63,395 nucleotides of DNA from positions 1 through 63,395 of the forward strand of contig JALEPP010000029.1 of assembly GCA_022767075.1 (NCBI GenBank), read 5' to 3'. A program made the translations under genes and the position numbers. Source of the stretch: Agathobacter sp. GTDB taxonomy: Bacteria > Bacillota > Clostridia > Lachnospirales > Lachnospiraceae. Under the pieces are notes generated by a model. It was given only the letters and a program-made list of their open reading frames with translations. It did no database searches and was not told the DNA's origin. Positions 19,258-29,487 of the stretch are shown here, in pieces. Positions within the stretch are counted from its first letter, which is position 1; each line of letters opens with the position of its first letter.

Positions 19258-19663
19258 CATTGCCCTCCCAGACATTTAGGGTTACTTCGTAACAGCCGTG
19301 GGCCTTTGCCTCTTGCTTGACATGTTCAAATAACTGTCTGCCTATATGCTTGCCACGGATATTCCCGTCTACACAAAGGTCATCAATGTAAAGAGAGGAG
19401 AAGGGTACCATGTTTTCTGAGACCGGCTGCTCTTTAAACTGACAAAAGGCGTATCCGGCCACGTGATCTTCATCAGTTACGGCTACATATACCGGGCGGT
19501 TTTGGTCAGAAATAATGGTGCGAAGTTTTTCCTTCGAGTATTTGGTTGTGCCGGAGATAAAGATATCCGGACGGATTGCTGCGTGAATCTCAAGAACCTG
19601 AGATAAGAGAAGCAGTATTTCGTCCAGATCCTTTTCTTTGGCATTTCTGATATGGATATTCAT
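19187..19663 (-). CDS. GNAT-family N-acetyltransferase
   Basis: YIDDLCVDGNIRGKHIGRQLFEHVKQEAKAHGCYEVTLNVWEGNVNAQTFYEKMGLK; 3' end overlaps the YfhO gene by 71 nt, convergent. Confidence 0.9.
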   Translation of the reverse strand: MNIHIRNAKEKDLDEILLLLSQVLEIHAAIRPDIFISGTTKYSKEKLRTIISDQNRPVYVAVTDEDHVAGYAFCQFKEQPVSENMVPFSSLYIDDLCVDGNIRGKHIGRQLFEHVKQEAKAHGCYEVTLNVWEGNVNAQTFYEKMGLKVQASHMEYIL

Positions 19664-19815
19664 TTTTGCATCCTCCTGATAGTTTTTGGATAGTATAACA
19701 CTTTAATGCGTAAAAGAATATAATTTTGTGAAAGTAATAGTTTATTCTTGGGACGAAAAAAGATATGATAGTAAAAGAGATGATCATGAAACCGGTAAAG
19801 AATTGGGGAAATAAT

Positions 19816-20790
19816 ATGTTTGACAAGCTTTTCGAGAGGAAAAAGAAAATATCCGTAATCGTGCCTTGCTATAATGAGCAGGAGAGTCTGCCATTTTTCG
19901 ATGAGGAGTTTCATAAAGTGGTAGAACAGATGACGCAGTACGATTTTGAACTAATCTATGTGGATGACGGTTCAAGGGATTCCACACTGGAGGAGATTAA
20001 GAGGCTGGAGCAAAAAAGAGTATATGTGCGATATCTGTCTTTTTCCAGAAACTTCGGAAAAGAGGCTGCCATGTATGCAGGCTTTAAAAATTCCACGGGA
20101 GATTACGTGGCAGTGATGGATGCAGATCTTCAGGATCCGCCCTCTATTTTGCCGGATATGGTTGCTATTTTAGAAGAGCAGGATTTTGACAGTGTGGCTA
20201 CAAGGCGGGTGAATCGCAAGGGTGAGCCGCCGATTCGTTCCTTTTTTGCCAGGGTATTCTATAAATTGATCAACAAAATATCAGACGCGGACATCGTAGA
20301 CGGAGCAAGAGATTACCGTCTCATGAAAAGGGAGATGGTAGATGTAATTGTGGAGATGGGAGAACGAAATCGGTTTTCTAAGGGAATCTTTGGATGGATC
20401 GGATTTCGTACATACTGGTATCAGTATGAGAATAAGGAGAGGGCAGCCGGAGAGACCAAATGGAGCTTTTGGAAGCTGTTCAAATACTCCATTGAGGGAA
20501 TTGTGAATTTCTCACAGGTGCCACTGTATTTGTCGTCCTGGCTTGGAATTATCTGTACCGGTCTTTCTGTGATTGCCATTATTTTTATTGTGGTTCGCAA
20601 GCTTATTATGGGAGATCCTGTGCAAGGCTGGGCATCCACCATCTGTGTAGTTATTTTTATCGGTGGAGTGCAGCTTTTTGGCCTTGGAATTATGGGACAG
20701 TACGTTGGACGTACTTACCTGGAGAGCAAACGCAGACCACATTATATTGCAAGGGAAACCAGCGATGACAAAATAGAAAAAATCGGATGA
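19816..20790 (+). CDS. Family 2 glycosyltransferase, GtrB/CsbB-like, with two C-terminal TMs
   Basis: ISVIVPCYNEQESLPFFDEEF ... VDDGSRDSTLEEIK ... MDADLQDPPSILPDM; TMs at C-terminus. Confidence 0.92.
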   Translation: MFDKLFERKKKISVIVPCYNEQESLPFFDEEFHKVVEQMTQYDFELIYVDDGSRDSTLEEIKRLEQKRVYVRYLSFSRNFGKEAAMYAGFKNSTGDYVAVMDADLQDPPSILPDMVAILEEQDFDSVATRRVNRKGEPPIRSFFARVFYKLINKISDADIVDGARDYRLMKREMVDVIVEMGERNRFSKGIFGWIGFRTYWYQYENKERAAGETKWSFWKLFKYSIEGIVNFSQVPLYLSSWLGIICTGLSVIAIIFIVVRKLIMGDPVQGWASTICVVIFIGGVQLFGLGIMGQYVGRTYLESKRRPHYIARETSDDKIEKIG

Positions 20791-20882
20791 AAGTCCAATA
20801 AAACGTACAAAGAGTTTTATATAATCCAATCATAAAAACAAGGAAACAGAAAACAGAAGGTTTTTGTGAAAGGAGAATTCTT

Positions 20883-20981
20883 ATGAAAGGATATTTTGTA
20901 GCAGCAGGCTATATGGGTTATGTGGATGGAGAGTACGTTTTGTTTGCAGATGAGAGTGATTACAGAGAAATGTTTGAGTAA
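20883..20981 (+). CDS. Small 32-aa protein (MKGYFVAAGYMGYVDGEYVLFADESDYREMFE)
   Basis: ATG with AAAGGAG RBS; own putative -10 (TATAAT 20820) and own terminator at 21031-21067; below the ORF-track cutoff. Confidence 0.7.
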   Translation: MKGYFVAAGYMGYVDGEYVLFADESDYREMFE

Positions 20982-21030
20982 AACTAAGATAATTTTTCGT
21001 GGTAATTTCCAATGTGATGTGCCATAATAT

Positions 21031-21067
21031 GAGATGTGTAGGTTTTTTTCCACACATCTCATTTTTT
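21031..21067 (+). terminator. Intrinsic terminator
   Basis: GAGATGTGT-AGGTTTTTTTCC-ACACATCTC-ATTTTTT. Confidence 0.88.
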
Positions 21068-21102
21068 ATGAGTTTTATTACAGGAAGAAAGAAGTGAATA
21101 AA

Positions 21103-22890
21103 ATGATTCCAGAGAGATTAGCAAAATTAAGAGAACAGATGAAAAAAAGAGGAATCACTCTCTATGTGGTTCCAACTTCAGATTTTCATGAATCTGAGTA
21201 TGTAGGGGAGCACTTTAAGGCTCGCAAATTTATTACCGGATTTACAGGTTCAGCAGGAACTGCTGTTATCACGATGGACGAGGCGGGACTTTGGACAGAC
21301 GGACGTTATTTTGTTCAGGCAGCAAAACAGCTTCAGGGAACGACTGTGACTCTTTACAAGTCAGGAGAGGAAGGAGTTCCTACCATCGAAGAATATATGG
21401 AAAAGACACTCAAAGAGGGAGATTGCATTGGTTTTGACGGTCGAGTAGTCAATGATGCGTGGGGAAATGAGCTGGCTAAAATTGCTCAGAAGAAAAAGGC
21501 AACCATGTATGTAAAAGAGGACCTCATTGATTGCGTCTGGGAAGACAGACCTGCAATGCCACATGAGGAAGCATATATTTTAGAGGAGAAATATACAGGG
21601 CGCAGCGTTTCAGACAAAATCAAAGCGGTGCGTGAGGAGATGGAAAAACAGAAAGCAGATTTGCATCTGTTATCGTCTCTTTATGATATTGCCTGGCTGT
21701 TAAATGTCCGTGGCAATGACATCAGTTATGTGCCGGTTGTCCTTTCTTTCCTTGCTATGACCAAGGAACAGTGTATCTGGTTTGTACAGGAGGAGGCAAT
21801 CAACGATACAGTACGCGCATACCTGATTCAGAATGGAATTGAGACCAGACCTTATGAGAGCTTTTATGACTATGTGGAATCAATACCTGCAGGTACCTCA
21901 ATTCTTATGAATACCGCTACCGTAAACTACCGGGTGTCTCAATCAATCAATAAGGACTGCAAGATTATCAATGCCTTGGAGCCTACCACAGTAATGAAGG
22001 CAAAAAAGAATGAGGTAGAGCTTGAGAATATCAGAAAAGCCCATGTAAAAGATGCTGTTGCAATGTGCAAATTTATGTATTGGCTCAAAACCAATGTGGG
22101 CAAAATACCTATGACAGAGATTTCCGCATCTGATTATTTGGAAGCTCTAAGAAGAGAGCAGGAGGGATGCGTGGATTTAAGCTTTGACACCATTGCCGGC
22201 TATGCAGAGCATGGTGCTATTGTGCATTACGCTGCTACCAAAGAGACGGATGTGGAGTTGAAACCGGAGGGACTTCTTCTTGTGGACTCCGGCGGACATT
22301 ATTTGGAGGGTACTACGGATATTACAAGAACCTTTGCTCTTGGACCGGTTACCTACGAGATGAAGCACGACTTTACCCTGGTATGTCGCTGTAACTTGAA
22401 CCTTGCGGCCGCAAAATTCATGTATGGATGTTGTGGACAGAATCTGGACTATCTTGCACGTTTTCCAATGTGGGCAGAGGGAAAGGATTTTAACCACGGT
22501 ACCGGACATGGGGTTGGATATCTTCTTAACGTACATGAAGGACCTAACAACTTCCATTGGAGAATTAACAAAGCGCGTCCTGCCACAATTTTGGAAGAGG
22601 GCATGGTTACTACAGATGAGCCGGGTATCTATATCGAAGGACAGTATGGAATCCGTATTGAGAACGAGTTGATCTGCCGTAAGGGACCAAAGACATCTTA
22701 TGGTCAGTTTATGTATTTTGAAAACATTACTTATGTACCGGTAGACTTGGATGCATTACTTCCGGAAGAGATGACAGAGACAGAACGAGAGCTGTTGAAT
22801 ACATATCATAAGAATGTTTATGAGACTGTTTCTCCTTATCTTCAGGGAGAAGAGCTTGCATGGCTTAAGCATGCAACCCGTGAAATCTAA
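21103..22890 (+). CDS. Aminopeptidase P family (M24B Xaa-Pro) peptidase
   Basis: FTGSAGTAVITMDEAGLWTDGRYF; LLVDSGGHYLEGTTDITRTFALG; GTGHGVGYLLNVHEGP; TDEPGIYIEGQYGIRIENE. Confidence 0.95.
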   Translation: MIPERLAKLREQMKKRGITLYVVPTSDFHESEYVGEHFKARKFITGFTGSAGTAVITMDEAGLWTDGRYFVQAAKQLQGTTVTLYKSGEEGVPTIEEYMEKTLKEGDCIGFDGRVVNDAWGNELAKIAQKKKATMYVKEDLIDCVWEDRPAMPHEEAYILEEKYTGRSVSDKIKAVREEMEKQKADLHLLSSLYDIAWLLNVRGNDISYVPVVLSFLAMTKEQCIWFVQEEAINDTVRAYLIQNGIETRPYESFYDYVESIPAGTSILMNTATVNYRVSQSINKDCKIINALEPTTVMKAKKNEVELENIRKAHVKDAVAMCKFMYWLKTNVGKIPMTEISASDYLEALRREQEGCVDLSFDTIAGYAEHGAIVHYAATKETDVELKPEGLLLVDSGGHYLEGTTDITRTFALGPVTYEMKHDFTLVCRCNLNLAAAKFMYGCCGQNLDYLARFPMWAEGKDFNHGTGHGVGYLLNVHEGPNNFHWRINKARPATILEEGMVTTDEPGIYIEGQYGIRIENELICRKGPKTSYGQFMYFENITYVPVDLDALLPEEMTETERELLNTYHKNVYETVSPYLQGEELAWLKHATREI

Positions 22891-22908
22891 AATGTGAGGC
22901 ATAGTTTT

Positions 22909-25584
22909 ATGAGTGGAAAGATAGTATTGATTGATGGACATAGTATTTTGAACAGAGCTTTTTTTGGTATTCCTGACCTTACCAATTCCGAGGGCCTGCA
23001 TACCAATGCAATTTATGGGTTCTTAAACATTATGTTCAAGATTCTGGAGGAGGAAGCTCCGGATTACCTTACCGTGGCTTTCGATGTTCATGCTCCTACT
23101 TTCCGCCATAAAATGTTTGATGCCTATAAGGGGACCAGAAAACCGATGGCAGAGGAGCTCAGACAGCAGGTACCTGTCATGAAAGAAATGCTTCGGGCCA
23201 TGGGTGTAATCATTATGGAAAAAGAGGGCTATGAGGCAGATGATCTCATTGGTACTATGGCAAGAATTGGTGAGGAGGAAGGCCTCTTGGTTGTAGTGGT
23301 TTCCGGAGACAGAGACTTGCTGCAGCTTGCCACGGACCGTACCATGATTCGTATCCCAAAAACCAAAAAGACCGGTACGGAAATTGAAAACTATTTTGCC
23401 GCAGACGTTAAAGAAAAATATTCGGTTACCCCAAAGGAATTTATTGATGTGAAGGCATTGATGGGAGATACCGCTGACAACATCCCGGGAGTACCCGGAA
23501 TTGGGGAGAAAACAGCCACCACTCTCATTGCTACCTATGGCTCCATTGAGGCCGTGCATGAGCATGCCAAAGAAGTAAAGCCTCCTAGGGCTGCTAAAAA
23601 TATTGTGGAATTCTGGGACCAGGCTGTGATAAGTAAGACCCTGGCTACCATCGATACCCACGCAGAAATTGAGTATTCGTTATCGGATGCGAGACTTACA
23701 AGCACCGGAGATTTATATACCGATGAAGCATATCTCATGTGCAAACGCTTGGAGTTTAAGAATCTTCTTTCCCGCTTTCAGGTAAGTCCTGTGACCAATA
23801 AGCTGGAGGATCATTTTGAAATGGTCACCTGCAAAGAGAAAGCAGAGGAAATTCTGCAAAGGGCAAAGGGAAAAGAGGTTGGTTTTTCCATTGTGGGGGA
23901 TTCCAAGAGCAAACCAAATCAGGTCTTTGGAGTGGCTTTCGCTTTCTCGGGAGAGGAAGTGTATTATCTTTCTGCTACAGATGAGATATCCGGGGGATGG
24001 CTTGTTGAACAGCTGGAAGAATTACAAAAATCAGAACATACCTGCCTGATTACCTCAGGACTCAAGGAGCAGCTCAAATATACCACCGCATGGGATCAGG
24101 CAAAATCCTGTGTATGTGATTCCTTTTTTGATATCACAATTGCGGCATACCTTTTGAATCCATTGAAAAATGAGTATCCGTTTGACGATATGGCAAAGGA
24201 TTACTGTGGCTTGTATGTTCCTTCCCAGGCGGATTTGCTGGGGAAAAAGACAAAGGCAGAGCTTGCCACGGAAAATCCAAAGGCGTTGTTTTTGCTTGGC
24301 TGCTATGAAGCCGTAATTGCATATCTTGCAAAGGCAAAACTGGTAGAAGCGTTGGAAGAGACTCAGATGCTTGCCCTCTATAAAACTATGGAGATGCCTT
24401 TGGTGTTTGTGTTGGATCACATGGAAAAAGAAGGCATTTATATGGATACAGAGGCTCTGAAGGAATATGGAGAGAGCTTAGGTGAGTCCATTGCTGTGCT
24501 GGAACAAAAAATATATAAGGCAGCGGGAGAGCCATTCAATATCAATTCTCCAAAACAGCTTGGAGTAATTCTATTTGAAAAGCTTGGACTTCCCAACGGA
24601 AAGAAGACTAAGACCGGTTACTCTACCTCTGCTGAGGTACTGGAAAGTCTTGCAAAGGATTATCCCATCGTGGCAGATGTATTGGAATATAGGCAGCTTA
24701 GCAAACTCAAATCCACATACGCAGACGGACTGGTTCATTTTGTGGATAAGAATCAAAAAATTCATACGACCTTCCATCAGACGATTACGGCTACAGGAAG
24801 ACTGAGCAGCGCAGATCCGAACCTGCAGAATATTCCAATCCGAATTGAGCTGGGGAAAATGATTCGAAAGGTGTTTTATCCAAAGACCGGAAGCATATTT
24901 GTGGATTCCGATTACTCCCAGATAGAGCTTAGAATTCTAGCTTCCATGTCTGGGGATGAGACCTTGATTCAGGCATATCAGAACAATCAGGATATCCATG
25001 CCACCACAGCTTCCCAGGTATTCCATGTTCCGTTTGACGAGGTTACACCGGAGCTGCGCAGAAATGCAAAGGCAGTAAATTTTGGTATTGTATACGGAAT
25101 AAGTGCATTTGGATTGAGTCAGGATCTTGGCATCTCCAAAAAAGAGGCGGGAGAATATATTGACAGATATTTTGAGGTCTATCCAAAAATCAAAGAATTT
25201 TTGGAGCAGTGCGTAGCCGATGCAAAGGAAAATGGCTACACCATTACAGCCTTTGGTAGACGTCGCCCTATTCCGGAGCTTAGCGCAAGTAATTTTATGC
25301 AGCGCCAGTTTGGAGAACGTGTTGCGATGAATGCTCCGATTCAAGGAACCGCAGCAGATATTATCAAGATTGCAATGATTCGCGTTCACGACAGATTGCT
25401 GGAGGAGAAAATGGAATCCCGTATTCTTTTGCAGGTTCACGATGAACTTCTGATAGAGGCAAAAGAGGAGGAAAAAGATAAGGTTATGGAAATTCTTGGA
25501 GAGGAAATGACAAAGGCCGCTGACTTTGCTGTAACCTTGGAGATTGATACACAGCTTGGAAATAATTGGTACGAGGCACACTGA
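22909..25584 (+). CDS. polA: DNA polymerase I
   Basis: 5'-3' exo domain VLIDGHSILNRAFFG; polymerase motifs A (DSDYSQIELR), B (RRNAKAVNFGIVYG), C (LQVHDELLIE). Confidence 0.98.
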   Translation: MSGKIVLIDGHSILNRAFFGIPDLTNSEGLHTNAIYGFLNIMFKILEEEAPDYLTVAFDVHAPTFRHKMFDAYKGTRKPMAEELRQQVPVMKEMLRAMGVIIMEKEGYEADDLIGTMARIGEEEGLLVVVVSGDRDLLQLATDRTMIRIPKTKKTGTEIENYFAADVKEKYSVTPKEFIDVKALMGDTADNIPGVPGIGEKTATTLIATYGSIEAVHEHAKEVKPPRAAKNIVEFWDQAVISKTLATIDTHAEIEYSLSDARLTSTGDLYTDEAYLMCKRLEFKNLLSRFQVSPVTNKLEDHFEMVTCKEKAEEILQRAKGKEVGFSIVGDSKSKPNQVFGVAFAFSGEEVYYLSATDEISGGWLVEQLEELQKSEHTCLITSGLKEQLKYTTAWDQAKSCVCDSFFDITIAAYLLNPLKNEYPFDDMAKDYCGLYVPSQADLLGKKTKAELATENPKALFLLGCYEAVIAYLAKAKLVEALEETQMLALYKTMEMPLVFVLDHMEKEGIYMDTEALKEYGESLGESIAVLEQKIYKAAGEPFNINSPKQLGVILFEKLGLPNGKKTKTGYSTSAEVLESLAKDYPIVADVLEYRQLSKLKSTYADGLVHFVDKNQKIHTTFHQTITATGRLSSADPNLQNIPIRIELGKMIRKVFYPKTGSIFVDSDYSQIELRILASMSGDETLIQAYQNNQDIHATTASQVFHVPFDEVTPELRRNAKAVNFGIVYGISAFGLSQDLGISKKEAGEYIDRYFEVYPKIKEFLEQCVADAKENGYTITAFGRRRPIPELSASNFMQRQFGERVAMNAPIQGTAADIIKIAMIRVHDRLLEEKMESRILLQVHDELLIEAKEEEKDKVMEILGEEMTKAADFAVTLEIDTQLGNNWYEAH

Positions 25585-25585
25585 T

Positions 25586-26188
25586 ATGTATTTTATTGGG
25601 ATTACAGGTGGAGTTGGAGCAGGAAAGACGCAGGTTCTTGACTACCTAAAGCAAAAAGAAGGAGTCCGGGTGATGCTCGCAGATGAAATTGCGCATGAAC
25701 TGATGGAACCGGGAACAACCTGCTATGAAAACATAAAGGAAGCTTTTGCAGAGTATGATATTTTCGAAGAAAATGGGCATTTCCATAAGGAAAAACTGGC
25801 AAAACTGCTGTTTTCCAATGATTCCTTTCGACAAAGGCTTAACGCAATCGTACATCCAGCAGTAAAGGAATATGTAAAGGAACAGTTTGCACTGGAGAAG
25901 GAAAAAGATCGGTTGCGTCTTTTAGTTTTGGAAGCGGCGTTACTAATCGAAGAGCATTACGATGAAATATGCCAGGAACTGTGGTATATTCATACGGAGC
26001 CAGATATTCGAAGGGCAAGACTAAAAGCTTCTCGGGGATATTCTGACAAGAAGATTGATGAAATCATGGAAAGTCAGTTGGATCCGGAGGTTTACAGAAA
26101 GTATTGTAAAGAAGTCATTGATAATGGAGGATCCTTGGAGGATACCCATAAGCAAATAGATCATGCATTAGGGAGAATAAGGTTATGA
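25586..26188 (+). CDS. coaE: Dephospho-CoA kinase
   Basis: FIGITGGVGAGKTQVLDYL P-loop; LADEIAHELMEPG; VLEAALLIE. Confidence 0.93.
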   Translation: MYFIGITGGVGAGKTQVLDYLKQKEGVRVMLADEIAHELMEPGTTCYENIKEAFAEYDIFEENGHFHKEKLAKLLFSNDSFRQRLNAIVHPAVKEYVKEQFALEKEKDRLRLLVLEAALLIEEHYDEICQELWYIHTEPDIRRARLKASRGYSDKKIDEIMESQLDPEVYRKYCKEVIDNGGSLEDTHKQIDHALGRIRL

Positions 26189-28341
26189 ACTACGAAGAAA
26201 GAGAAACAAACAATTTGGTGTTTGGCTTAGATATCGGTACTCGAAATGTGGTGGGTACTGTGGGCTATAAGACACCTGATGATGAATTTATTGTTGTAGC
26301 TCAGTACGTAAAAGAGCATGAGACCAGAGCAATGTTGGATGGTCAGATTCATGACATCGGTCGTGTGGGGAGAACCATCGCAATTGTAAAGGAAGCCTTG
26401 GAGAGTCAGATTGGACAGACCTTAACAGAGGTATGTATCGCTGCCGCTGGTCGTGTGCTTAAGACCGTGGAATGCACCGTGGAGTACGAATATCCGGAAG
26501 AGACCGTGGTGGAGGGAGAGGATATTCATACCTTAAGCCTCCTTGGAGTAGAGAAAGCCCAGAGGATACTCAAGGAGAAAAACGATACGGATTATCGCTT
26601 TTACTGTGTAGGTTATTCCGTTATCAGATACTACCTGAATGAAGAGGTATTTATCAGTCTGGAAGGACATAAGGCCAATAAGATTGGGGAGGATGTTATT
26701 GTAACATTCCTGCCGGAGGACGTAGTAGACGGACTTTATACTGCAGTGCAAAGAGCAGGCCTTACGGTGGCCAATATGACATTGGAGCCTATCGCTGCAA
26801 TCAATGTAGCAATTCCTGAGAATTATCGCATGTTGAACATTGGCCTTGTAGATGTGGGAGCAGGAACCTCCGATATCTGTATTACCAAGGATGGAAGTAT
26901 TATTGCATACGGAATGATTCCATATGCAGGAGACGAGCTGACAGAGGTGATTGTGCAGCACTTCCTGGTGGATTTTAAAACAGCAGAACAGATTAAGCTT
27001 TCTTCTACCGTCAATGAACAGGTTACATATGAGGACATTATGTCCATCTCTCATACCATTCCTTCCTCAGAGGTTTGGGAGGTTACCCAGCCTGTGGTAG
27101 AGAAGATTACCACAGAGGTAGCCGCAAAAATCAAGGAGCTGAACGGAGAAAAATCGGTCAGTGCCACCTTCGTTGTAGGAGGCGGTGGGAAGGTTCACGG
27201 ATTTACTGAGCTTTTGGCTGAGAAGCTTGAGCTTCCATATGAGAGAGTGGCTTTGCGAGGGGAGGAAGTCTTAAAGGAGGTTACCTTTGAGCAGCCAGGT
27301 ATCAAGAAGGATCCACTTCTGGTTACACCAATTGGTATCTGTCTGAATTACTATGAACAGAGAAACAACTTCATCATGATTCGCTTTAACGGTGAACGCA
27401 TGAAGCTTTATGATAACAACAGGCTTACCATTGTAGATGCAGCACTTCAGGCGGGATTCCCAAATGATCAGTTGTTTCCAAGACGTGGAGTGCCAATTAA
27501 CTTTACAGTTAACGGAAGCAGCAGAATTGCAAGAGGTGAGGCTGGTGAACCGGCAGTTGTCACCTTGAATGATAAGCCTGCAAATATTAACACTCCATTG
27601 GAGCCTAACTGTGATATTACAATCACGCCATCCACCACAGGAGCGGCGGCAGTGTACTGTATTAATCAGCTTCCGGAGTTTACCTCTTCTAAGGTGAATT
27701 TTGTAGTAAACGGTAAGAACATTACCTGTCCAAAATTTGTAGAGGTCAATGGAAGCTTAGAGCCGGGAACCTATGAGATTCAGGAGGGGGATCGCATCGA
27801 AATACGCAATTTCTATACCGTATCCCAGGTTGCTGAATTTATGGACGTAGAAATCGACGACGACAGAGATATTTATGTGAACAACAAGGTTGCGGATATG
27901 GATACCCTGGTGTATGAAAATTTCTCAATTGACTGGACGGTTCTTGGTTTTGCAACACATCAGCAGGATGGGGAAGCTTCAGACAGCCCGTACTCACAGG
28001 CGGAACATACGAATCATTACACAGATTCTGCTTCAGAGGATTTCTCCTATGGAGATGCCTACAGAAGACGTGTGTCCGGAATTGATAACTACAAAGAAGA
28101 ACCTGTTGTACAGGAAGAGAAAAAAGAAACAAACGAAATTCATGTAATAGTGAACCAACAGCCTATTGCATTATCCGGCAAGGTCGATTATATTTTTGTA
28201 GATGTGTTTGACAAGATTGACTTTGATATTCGTTCCGGACAAGGGCGAGCTATCGCAACAAAGGTGAATGGACTGGATGCTCAGTTTGCGCAGTCAATTC
28301 ACGATGGAGATCGCATCGAGATTTATTGGAAAGAGAACTAG
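26185..28341 (+). CDS. FtsA/PilM-like ASKHA ATPase with about 300-aa C-terminal extension
   Basis: VFGLDIGTRNVVGTVG; LNIGLVDVGAGTSDICI; FVVGGGGKVHGFTELLAEKL; long C-terminal beta-grasp-like repeats. Confidence 0.82.
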   Translation: MNYEERETNNLVFGLDIGTRNVVGTVGYKTPDDEFIVVAQYVKEHETRAMLDGQIHDIGRVGRTIAIVKEALESQIGQTLTEVCIAAAGRVLKTVECTVEYEYPEETVVEGEDIHTLSLLGVEKAQRILKEKNDTDYRFYCVGYSVIRYYLNEEVFISLEGHKANKIGEDVIVTFLPEDVVDGLYTAVQRAGLTVANMTLEPIAAINVAIPENYRMLNIGLVDVGAGTSDICITKDGSIIAYGMIPYAGDELTEVIVQHFLVDFKTAEQIKLSSTVNEQVTYEDIMSISHTIPSSEVWEVTQPVVEKITTEVAAKIKELNGEKSVSATFVVGGGGKVHGFTELLAEKLELPYERVALRGEEVLKEVTFEQPGIKKDPLLVTPIGICLNYYEQRNNFIMIRFNGERMKLYDNNRLTIVDAALQAGFPNDQLFPRRGVPINFTVNGSSRIARGEAGEPAVVTLNDKPANINTPLEPNCDITITPSTTGAAAVYCINQLPEFTSSKVNFVVNGKNITCPKFVEVNGSLEPGTYEIQEGDRIEIRNFYTVSQVAEFMDVEIDDDRDIYVNNKVADMDTLVYENFSIDWTVLGFATHQQDGEASDSPYSQAEHTNHYTDSASEDFSYGDAYRRRVSGIDNYKEEPVVQEEKKETNEIHVIVNQQPIALSGKVDYIFVDVFDKIDFDIRSGQGRAIATKVNGLDAQFAQSIHDGDRIEIYWKEN

Positions 28342-28348
28342 GATACTT

Positions 28349-29149
28349 ATGATAGAGCTATGTAGTATTGCCAGTGGTAGTAGCGGTAATTGTATCTGCG
28401 TAGGCTCAGACAATACCCATATCCTTTTGGATGTAGGTATTAGTGGCAAGCGCGTGGAACAAGGATTGGAAGCCTTTGGTCTTAAGGCCTGCGAAATGGA
28501 AGGTATTTTTATCACCCATGAGCATATTGATCACACGGCAGGTCTTGGCGTTTTGGCAAGACGTTATGGAATTCCGATTTACGCCACAAAAGGAACCATT
28601 GATGGAATTAGGAGAACCAAGTCTCTGGGGACTATTCCGGAAGAACTGTTTCATGAAATTCCAAGAACTGGCGAGATTAAGGTAGGAGATTTGGAGGTTG
28701 TTTCAATTCCTACATCCCATGATGCGGCAGAGTCCTGTGCATATCGTGTGAACCACGGAGGAAAAAGTGCAGCGGTGATGACCGATCTTGGTAATTATAA
28801 TCAGCAGATTGTGGATGCATTGCAGGAGCTTGATTTGTTACTTCTGGAATCCAACCACGACATCCGTATGCTTCAGGTGGGTCCATACCCATATCCGTTA
28901 AAACAAAGAATTTTAGGAGACTACGGACATCTTTCAAATGAGAGAAGCGGACAATTACTTGGAAAGCTTCTTCATGATAAATTTAGCACCGTGATGCTGG
29001 GTCATTTGAGCAAGGAGAACAATTTGGAGGAGCTTGCTTATGAGACTGTGAGGCAGGAAATTGAGACCGGGGATAACCCATACAAAGCAGATGATTTTCC
29101 TGTTTATATAGCAAAGAGGGATATGGTCTCTCAGGCTTTACGTGCATAG
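28349..29149 (+). CDS. MBL-fold metallohydrolase (YycJ/WalJ-like)
   Basis: IELCSIASGSSGNCICVGSDNTHILLDVGISGK; ITHEHIDHTAGLGVLAR; LLLESNHD; LGHLSKENN. Confidence 0.9.
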   Translation: MIELCSIASGSSGNCICVGSDNTHILLDVGISGKRVEQGLEAFGLKACEMEGIFITHEHIDHTAGLGVLARRYGIPIYATKGTIDGIRRTKSLGTIPEELFHEIPRTGEIKVGDLEVVSIPTSHDAAESCAYRVNHGGKSAAVMTDLGNYNQQIVDALQELDLLLLESNHDIRMLQVGPYPYPLKQRILGDYGHLSNERSGQLLGKLLHDKFSTVMLGHLSKENNLEELAYETVRQEIETGDNPYKADDFPVYIAKRDMVSQALRA

Positions 29150-29177
29150 AGAAAAAATACAGAAAAAGGAGAATAGC

Positions 29178-29462
29178 ATGGAAAAGGAAATGGACAAGGC
29201 AATTATCACAGTAGTTGGAAAAGATACCGTAGGTATTATCGCAAAGGTTTGTACCTATTTAGCTGATTCAAAGGTGAATGTATTAGATATTTCTCAGACA
29301 ATTGTATCTGGATATTTCAATATGATGATGATTGTAGATTTAGCAGGTGCGGAAAAACACTTTGCTGATCTTACAGGAGAACTGAATGATCTTGGAGAGC
29401 AGATTGGAGTATCAATCAAGATTCAGAGAGAAGAGATTTTCGAGAAAATGCATCGAATCTAA
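29178..29462 (+). CDS. ACT domain protein (UPF0237)
   Basis: KAIITVVGKDTVGIIAKVCTYLADSKVNVLDISQTIVSGYFNMMMIVDL. Confidence 0.92.
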   Translation: MEKEMDKAIITVVGKDTVGIIAKVCTYLADSKVNVLDISQTIVSGYFNMMMIVDLAGAEKHFADLTGELNDLGEQIGVSIKIQREEIFEKMHRI

Positions 29463-29487
29463 GATATCTAGGAAAAAGGAGTAAATC

